In this document: positions 63,132-64,000 of the stretch, one piece after another
Layout of the letters: every line of letters starts with the position of its first letter
Position numbering within the stretch: position 1 is the stretch's first letter
Assembly (NCBI RefSeq): GCF_022427145.1
Contig: NZ_JAKSXN010000020.1
Location: 17,362-81,361 of the forward strand
Source: Paenibacillus timonensis
GTDB taxonomy: Bacteria > Bacillota > Bacilli > Paenibacillales > Paenibacillaceae
Direction: 5' to 3'
Length of the DNA: 64,000 nucleotides
The notes under the pieces: generated by a model
Told to the model about the DNA's origin: nothing
The model's database searches: none
The model's input: only the letters and a program-made list of their open reading frames with translations
Made by a program: the position numbers and the translations under genes

Positions 63132-63160
63132 ACAAAAAAGACGTTACCGGGTAACGTCTT
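63132..63160 (-). terminator. terminator after bofC
   Basis: AAGACGTTACC / GGTAACGTCTT (63138-63160), followed by six T residues on the minus strand. It separates bofC from ruvC. Confidence 0.85.
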
Positions 63161-63203
63161 TCACGCCATACGATTATTTTAGCGGGGAGAGCGGATGATT
63201 GGG

Positions 63204-63887
63204 TTATGGCTCTTCATCCTGCTGCATGACCCTCTCCGACGGTTCGATCGCAAAGTCGCTGAAGGTGGACAGCACGCTGTTGTATTCCTCTACATCCTGT
63301 ATGCGGATTCCCCGTTGGAGTTGTTGAATCACTTCCGCCGGCAAAGCGCTCTCCATCATCTCCACGTCCATCTGGAAAAAAGTACGGATCACCTTTTCCT
63401 TCTTGGGCGGCCCGTCAAACAGCGTCAAATTGCCATCCCTGTCCAAACCGATATACCCCCGCGTTTTGCAGGTGTCGGAAAGGCCGTCGATTTTTTCCTC
63501 GATCCAAACGTCGCCGCCTGCACCAAGCCGTCCTTCCCATGCAGGGTGGTCCTTCATCAGGGTGGCGATTTCCTCCGGTGTCATGATGCCAAGAACGCTG
63601 CTTTCTTCGCCGCAGGTATATATTTTTGTCAAATGGACGATTCGCGATTTATCCTCTTCCAGGTCCAACAACCAAGCTTCATCGGCCTCCGGGGCAGCTT
63701 CCTGCCATTTCCCCAAGGTTTCGATCGCCATCGGTTCGCGGGCCATCAGCTTTTCCATTTGATCGGATAATGGGAGCCCCATCCAAGCCATAACCGCAAT
63801 CAAGCAGAAGGCGCTGGCGGTCCATATGGCGCGTCTCCATCTTCTCCATCGTTTTTTTAGATGTTTTTTGATTTGGAAGATATTCAC
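63204..63887 (-). CDS. bofC: BofC-like sporulation protein
   Basis: 227 residues with one N-terminal membrane anchor or signal (AIWTASAFCLIAVMAWMGLP) and a long exported part. IVHLTKIYTCGEESSVLG and MTPEEIATLMKDHPAWEG match the BofC N-terminal domain. SDTCKTRGYIGLDRDGNLTL and FFQMDVEMMESALPAEVIQQ, then LQRGIRIQDVEEYNSVLSTF, match the C-terminal domain. In Bacillus BofC delays SpoIVB protease signalling in the intermembrane space. GTG 63887 follows AAGGGGAT. Its neighbour ruv genes match the Bacillus order. Confidence 0.88.
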   Translation of the reverse strand: MNIFQIKKHLKKRWRRWRRAIWTASAFCLIAVMAWMGLPLSDQMEKLMAREPMAIETLGKWQEAAPEADEAWLLDLEEDKSRIVHLTKIYTCGEESSVLGIMTPEEIATLMKDHPAWEGRLGAGGDVWIEEKIDGLSDTCKTRGYIGLDRDGNLTLFDGPPKKEKVIRTFFQMDVEMMESALPAEVIQQLQRGIRIQDVEEYNSVLSTFSDFAIEPSERVMQQDEEP

Positions 63888-64000
63888 GGTTATCCCCTTC
63901 TATCGGACTTTTGTCTCTATTGTGGCCGACAGCGGGAACCTTTATTCAATTCTGGAAAACGGCGAAGTCCCAAGAATGCGTATCTAAAAATCATATCTAA

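Overview
The window reads as chromosomal DNA of an endospore-forming Firmicute, most likely Paenibacillus or a close relative (inference). The reasons are the GC-rich Bacillales gene content, the sporulation genes (spoVB, bofC, a SpoIID-domain protein) and core gene orders such as bofC-ruvC-ruvA-ruvB-spoIID-queA-tgt-yajC, comN-secD-secF-recJ-apt-relA-dtd, hisS-aspS-tcdA-rarA and cymR/iscS/mnmA. No rRNA, tRNA, CRISPR array, insertion sequence or prophage was recognised.

Layout. Positions 1-4.5 kb: a truncated AI-2E family exporter, a repeat-bearing intergenic stretch, the collapsed remains of a mannitol operon, two small conserved genes and the cysteine desulfurase iscS. Positions 4.7-26.6 kb: a large leftward accessory cluster that encodes a bacterial microcompartment (BMC). 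Positions 27-32 kb: cymR, mnmA, rarA, an odd intergenic region, a CD3324-type HTH protein and an HNH protein with a long low-complexity middle. Positions 32.6-64 kb: housekeeping genes (helD, tcdA, aspS, hisS with a T-box leader, dtd, relA, uracil permease, apt, recJ, secDF, spoVB, yajC, tgt, queA, ruvBAC, bofC).

The BMC cluster is the notable system. Read in the direction of transcription it has: M42 peptidase, FGGY kinase, purine nucleoside phosphorylase and a DeoR-type regulator. Next come a BtpA-like protein and a complete Nup-type nucleoside ABC transporter (BMP lipoprotein, ATPase, two permeases). Then follow a DUF2294 protein, an isochorismatase-type hydrolase, a creatininase-type hydrolase and the UbiX/UbiD prenyl-FMN decarboxylase pair. 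The shell block is BMC-H, a divergent EutL/PduB-like BMC-T, BMC-H with a tail, BMC-H, a Eut/Pdu-operon flavoprotein-like protein and a BMC-P vertex. The cluster ends with adenine deaminase, a cyclase-family hydrolase, a DUF1989 protein and an M20 hydrolase. It has its own sigma-A promoters, phased TGAT repeats that look like operators for the DeoR-type regulator, and a strong final terminator. It lies between cymR and iscS, which are neighbours in Bacillus.

How the genes may work together (inference). Purine nucleosides are imported by the ABC transporter and split by DeoD into base and ribose 1-phosphate. Adenine is deaminated, and the ring is then opened and decarboxylated by the hydrolases and UbiD. 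The shell could hold the unstable ring-cleavage intermediates. None of the aldehyde dehydrogenase, phosphotransacylase or alcohol dehydrogenase of ordinary metabolosomes is present, so this belongs with microcompartments of unknown or unusual function. A purine-ring pathway resembling the anaerobic clostridial one (via 4-amino-5-imidazolecarboxylate) is the most economical hypothesis, but no gene here proves it.

Regulation seen elsewhere: a His/Asp-type T-box upstream of hisS-aspS, consensus promoters for iscS, relA and secDF, a cre-like box in front of the broken mannitol locus, and many intrinsic terminators, several of them bidirectional between convergent genes.
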